Below, in pieces: positions 59,469 to 64,000 of a stretch of 64,000 nt of DNA (its first letter is position 1; each line of letters starts with the position of its first letter). The notes below the pieces were generated by a model, which was not told where the DNA came from, searched no databases, and saw nothing but the letters and a program-made list of their open reading frames with translations. This DNA comes from Beroe forskalii (Eukaryota > Ctenophora > Nuda > Beroida > Beroidae): assembly GCA_011033025.1 (NCBI GenBank), contig WFMF01000331.1, positions 124,001 through 188,000 of the forward strand, given 5' to 3'. The translations under genes were made by a program, and so were the position numbers.

Positions 59469-62400
59469 ATGATGCAAGAAGATCGATTAAGTTCTGTTAC
59501 AGTTGTTTTAGGTTCGCAGTGGGGAGATGAGGGCAAGGGAAAAGTTGTAGATATGCTTGCTGAAGAGATGGATATTGTTGCTCGATGTCAGGTATAGCCT
59601 GAAATTTCACATTCTGTTTACAATGAGGTACATACTGCACAATGCTAACATAAATGATTTTTAAACAATTTGAAATAAATACCTTTTAGTCGATTAGTTC
59701 CTAGCAATTTTTAATCAGACAAAATATTTAACCTGAAGAATTGTTTTTGAGGATTTGAATAATCTGTCTTCCAGTACCATGACTTGATTTTTGACCCATT
59801 TCCTCTGAAGGGAGGTAATAATGCAGGACACACAGTTGTTGTAGGAGAGACCCACTATGATTTCCACCTCTTACCATCTGGAATTGTGTATGATAATGTG
59901 ACATGTGTCATTGGAAATGGTGTTGTGGTTCATATTCCATCACTCTTTGAGGAGATTGATAAAAACAAAGCCAAGGGTATGTAGGGATGGCTGCTGTTAG
60001 GAACTTCAATGCTAGTTTAAAATTTAAATACTGAACCAGCAATTGAGTAACTTTATGCTGAACCGAATCCTGTGACTCAGTATGTATCTAAGGTCTAGTG
60101 CTCTTATAATTGATCACATTATCAGGGCTCAATGGTATTGAAGGGAGGCTGGTGATTTCTGACAGAGCTCATGTTGTAACTGATGCTCATCAAGTGGTTG
60201 ATGGACTGTATGAGCAAGAAAAACAGAGTAACAGCCTTGGAACAACAAAGAAAGGTAAAATAAATTGGTTCTTCCAATGAATAAACCCACTGATTTATCA
60301 TTTACATGAAAAACATAACATGACAAATTTTTATCCAATCTTTCCCTTCCCTGGTTTGTAGATGATTGTTTGTGTTTCATTTCTAAACTTGATTTTCTAG
60401 GGATATTTCATTTCTAAATTAAAATGGACATTGATTTTCCAGGGATTGGTCCTACCTATGCTGGGAAGATGCAGCGTATAAATCTAAGGCTCTGTGATGT
60501 CATTGGAGATAAGGAAGCACTGAGTACCAAGCTTTCTGCTATAATCAATGACCACCAGCTCAGATTTCGAGATCATGTCTTTGATACAGAGATGGAAAAG
60601 TTTGAAATGTTTCGAGATAGGATCAAACCTATGGTGAAGGTATGCAAGATAATTTCAAACCACATTTTTACGGATAAATATTAGTTTGTTAATTGTTGAA
60701 AAATCTTAGAAATTGACTCAAAATATTTCGTAAATGCTTGTGTTTCAGTCATGATGTTTTATTTAGAATACTTTATATTTTGATTGGTGGCCTGTTGTAA
60801 AGATTTTACATAGGACTTGCCTTCAGCAAGACCTTTAGATGCTTTGATATCTATAGACTATTTGCTATTAGATAAATTTTAATTCTATTTCTGTGTTATA
60901 ACAGTGGCAGGTCAAACTGCAGTTTTGTGTATATGGCATATAAGTTTGTGGGGCATGCAGACTGTACAAACAAAACTGTAGTTCAAACTGTCACCATAAA
61001 ACCTTATAATTTAACTGAATTGAATATTTTCAGGACTCAGTAGTGATGATGAATGAAGCACTCTCTACTAACAAGAAAATTCTGGTAGAAGGAGCCAATG
61101 CATCCATGCTTGACATTGACTTTGGTAAGTCCTAAACTTGTTAATGTGGTTATGTAGACTTGTTATTTAAATGCAAAACCAATAATGGTTTATAATTCAT
61201 CACCTTTATGAAGAGCTATATGAGCGAATACTGCTGCTTCAACATAGTAACCTCTGCACTGCAATATTCTACTTGGCTTTGTTCTATAGCTCCATAATTA
61301 GCTTTCTCTTTGGTACTTTCTCTGTTTCTCTTGGACCAGATAACTCCTACAAAACGTATATCTCCCTTGTTTCAGGAACATATCCCTATGTGACCAGTAG
61401 CAACTGTACAGTTGGTGGGGTGTGCACAGGACTTGGGATACCTCCCCGGAGGATAGATCATATTGTGGGTGTTGTCAAGGCTTACACAACCCGAGTTGGG
61501 GCTGGAACCTTCCCTACTGAGCTGAAAGATGAAATAGGCAAGTCTTTTCTGGGTTCTGTATGTGGTTCTACAGTCTGCAGTCTGCACTCACAGACTGTAA
61601 CTTAATAACGAATACTGTTACTTAATAACATCTCTTTATTGGAAGGTGAAGCAATGGCTGACATTGGACACGAGTACGGGGTGACTACCGGAAGAAGACG
61701 GCGGTGTGGCTGGCTAGACCTCATGGTCCTCAAGTACAGTCACATGATCAACGGATTTACCAAATTAGCTGGGGAGAAAAGGGGGCATCGTCATGAACTC
61801 TCATTATATTTATTTCACTGGAATCTAATGTCCTAAAATATATTGCCCCTGCAATTGATCCTCCAATCTTAGATTATAAAATCTCCCAAATTTGATATTT
61901 CTCCCAAATTAGCTGTAACGAAGTTGGACATCCTCGACACTTTCACTGAGTTGAAGATCTGCGTGGGTTACAAAGTAGATGGGGTAGAACTGCCCAGCTT
62001 TCCAGCGGACCATTCAGTGCTGGAGAGAATAGAACCCGTCTACATCACGATCAAGGTGGGGAAGCCAAGCAATCAATCTACCCAAATTAGTAAACCCAAT
62101 GAATAGAATCCAAATAAGATATATTGACCTTTTCATCACTAGTTCAAAACTAGACTCATAATACTAGTATCATTTTGTTTTATATGTTCAGTACTATGTT
62201 GGACGAACACAACAATATAATTCAAACGTTTCTTTTCAAATTATTTAGCCCGTTAAATTCAACATCCTTTCCCAGGGCTGGGAATGCCCGACTGTTGACT
62301 GCAGGACTTTTGATAGTCTGCCTGAACAAGCCAAGCTGTATATCAAAACTATTGAAGATTTCGTTGGTGTCAAAAGTGAGTGATTTTCAGCAAAACTTTC

Positions 62401-62544
62401 GAAAGATAGTTTCATACTTCGTTGTTTCATAATTGTTGCCAATCTGGATGGGGTGATGAATCCCCAACGATGATTTAAACCCCTTATATTTCAGTTTGCT
62501 GGATTGGAGTTGGACAGTCTCGTGCCAGTATTATCACAGTTTAA
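59469..62544 (+). CDS. ADSS: Adenylosuccinate synthetase, 10 exons
   Basis: Joins IMP and aspartate, using GTP, to make adenylosuccinate in AMP synthesis; cytosolic homodimer. Exons: 59469-59591, 59811-59976, 60126-60254, 60443-60639, 61034-61124, 61376-61537, 61646-61768, 61913-62055, 62276-62375, 62495-62544, giving 427 residues (human ADSS2 has 456, with a longer N-terminus). Visible motifs: QWGDEGKGK at 17-25 with catalytic Asp20, GGNNAGH at 42-48 with catalytic His48, GTTKKGIGPTY at 135-145, [22 protein letters not shown] at about 303-312, and C-terminal WIGVGQSR. All key residues are present. The start could be ATG 59469 or 59472. Intron 6 begins GC. The intron 7 boundaries fall in a 12-bp repeat and lack GT. 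A family A MITE lies in intron 4. Confidence 0.95.
60902..60998. mobile_element. Foldback MITE family A, copy 8 (worn)
   Basis: AGTGGCAGGTCAAACTGCAG ... GTTCAAACTGTCACC, in intron 4 of the adenylosuccinate synthetase gene; the centre has lost much of its GC-rich sequence. Confidence 0.75.
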
Positions 62545-64000
62545 AACTAGATCACGTGCACAGCTGGTGGTCGTTAAGGTGAAGATGAAAACAAAGAAAT
62601 GCACAAGGAAATGTCACGTGATATGGGATCGTTAATAAGTTAAATATATCCGGGTTGTAAAGAATATCAAATTTGATTTGCACTTTTTGGAGAAAAAGTG
62701 GTGTGAATGATGAAACCTAAATTATCAGTTGAATGATGAATGCCTATTAAATGTAGAATTATTTTAATCCAACTTGATTTCTTAAATTTTACTAAATCTT
62801 TACCACCCAACTCATGGAATTGAATGCTCACTCATATATGTTTCTACCATTTCTAATGTCTTAGTAAAGGAATTGAATAATAAATAAATTACTGATGTAC
62901 TAAATCCATTGATAAATTCAAAGTAAATGCATGATTTCAAAGTAAATGCATGATTTTCTACGCATGATAATGACCTCATAAGTATTGCGAATTTTAACAA
63001 ATTAGTTAAACGGATGATTAATTATGAATAACTAGTTAAAACAATTTGATTAAATAGGGTTAGTATATCATAGGGTTTTATATAATAATCTGTAATTATA
63101 ATATGTATTGCCCCAGGGTTTCTTATGTATAATTTCAACTTGTTTTGAGGATTTAAAGTTTAGATGAAGCGACTTAAATGAAGCAAAATTCCGATCAAAA
63201 TTTCTTTTCTATTTTTAAAGTTCTAACAAAAATTGTTGAGTTTCACGTCAATTATTGAAGTACAGAACAAAATTATGCTCCAACTCAAGTTACGACCTAA
63301 GTTAACGGCCATTCATCGATAATTTCCATGGCTGTCATATCATTGTATCTGTTGCTTAATAGTTATTTGTATTTTTAGATAATTGCTACAGTTTGTATGT
63401 ATGCTTGAACATTAAAATATTAGAGGTATGTGCATGTATTTTAATCGAATATTGTTATTACAGCAGTGGTGTCCTGACCTTCAAAGTTACAAGCGGCATA
63501 AAGATTCGTTGCAACTTTTTGGCGCGTAATGGCCATGCTATACCCATTCAGATTTTTGTAAAATTTTTCTCATTATATCTTAGGATGAAGCGTTTTCAAA
63601 GTTTTCATTGTTAACATCATTTTTAAATTGTTAAATTATCGTCTGATTTACCAGCTTATACTTAATCTAAAAGAGATAAAACCTCAGATAAACTTATGAT
63701 GTACCAACTTAAAAGTTAGCCAGGTTATTAAAAGGTCGGGACACCACGGATCTATATTACTATGTGTTTGTACTAGCTTGTGGGTTTTTATCAAATGTAT
63801 TGTTATGTGTATCATATATGTATATTTATTTGTATGAATAAAACAGAATAAAAGGTTTTGATATATAATACATTCAGTTCTCATGAATAGAAAGTAAGAG
63901 GAAGACTGCTATATAACATGGATTTATTGTATAAAACTTAAACGCATGTTCAGTGCTTGCATGATACGTACATTTCCTAATGGAATATATAACTTTCCCC
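62545..64000. other. 3' flank of ADSS, no gene seen
   Basis: AT-rich. AATAAA words at about 62877 and 63836 are candidate polyadenylation signals for the adenylosuccinate synthetase transcript. Short open stretches have no recognisable product. Confidence 0.5.

Overview
Invertebrate-animal nuclear DNA: AT-rich, intron-rich, with GT-AG exons that are richer in GC than their surroundings and a heavy load of short palindromic transposons. The genes identify it as metazoan: an ITPRID/KRAP-type IP3-receptor-interacting protein, an animal-type adenylosuccinate synthetase, and a secreted precursor with repeated amidation and dibasic-cleavage motifs. I cannot name the phylum. The mix of GC-AG, GA-AG and GG-AG introns would fit a lineage with relaxed splice sites (larvacean tunicates are the known example), but that is only a hypothesis.

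Layout. (1) 1361-19426, plus strand: a 22-exon gene whose spliced frame is open for 997 codons; its N-terminus carries the VLYNLGF...RFL signature of the ITPRID/TESPA1 family and its C-terminus a coiled coil. Its introns hold a LINE 3' end, foldback MITEs, minisatellites and a 1.8 kb DNA transposon inserted in a MITE. (2) 21587-22933, minus strand: a 3-exon gene for a 120-residue secreted cysteine-rich protein. (3) 22934-40869: mostly non-coding, with two TA-flanked DNA elements, satellites and two weak exon candidates. (4) 40870-42876, minus strand: a signal peptide plus a string of 33-58 nt exons, several of which encode a variant of R-[G/D]-V-F-G-K-R-E-E. I read it as a multi-copy amidated neuropeptide precursor and consider it the most novel gene here. 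(5) 42877-48162: repeats and a TAA-flanked MITE. (6) 48163-55744, minus strand: a 10-exon gene for a 625-residue, mostly disordered protein I do not recognise, with an X-box-like site upstream. (7) 59469-62544, plus strand: a 10-exon adenylosuccinate synthetase gene, 427 residues, apparently complete.

Two patterns cut across genes. First, tandem repeats here repeatedly include a splice site together with adjoining exon sequence: the exon 3 acceptor, exon 10 donor and exon 16 donor of gene 1, and both ends of exon 2 of the secreted-protein gene. In gene 1 exon 3 the repeat is 99 bp and open, so alternative acceptors would add 33-residue blocks without shifting the frame. Second, about 5 of 48 modelled introns are not GT-AG, and two of these have boundaries lying inside short direct repeats.

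All gene models were spliced by eye from frame, phase and splice consensus; there is no transcript support in the sequence itself.
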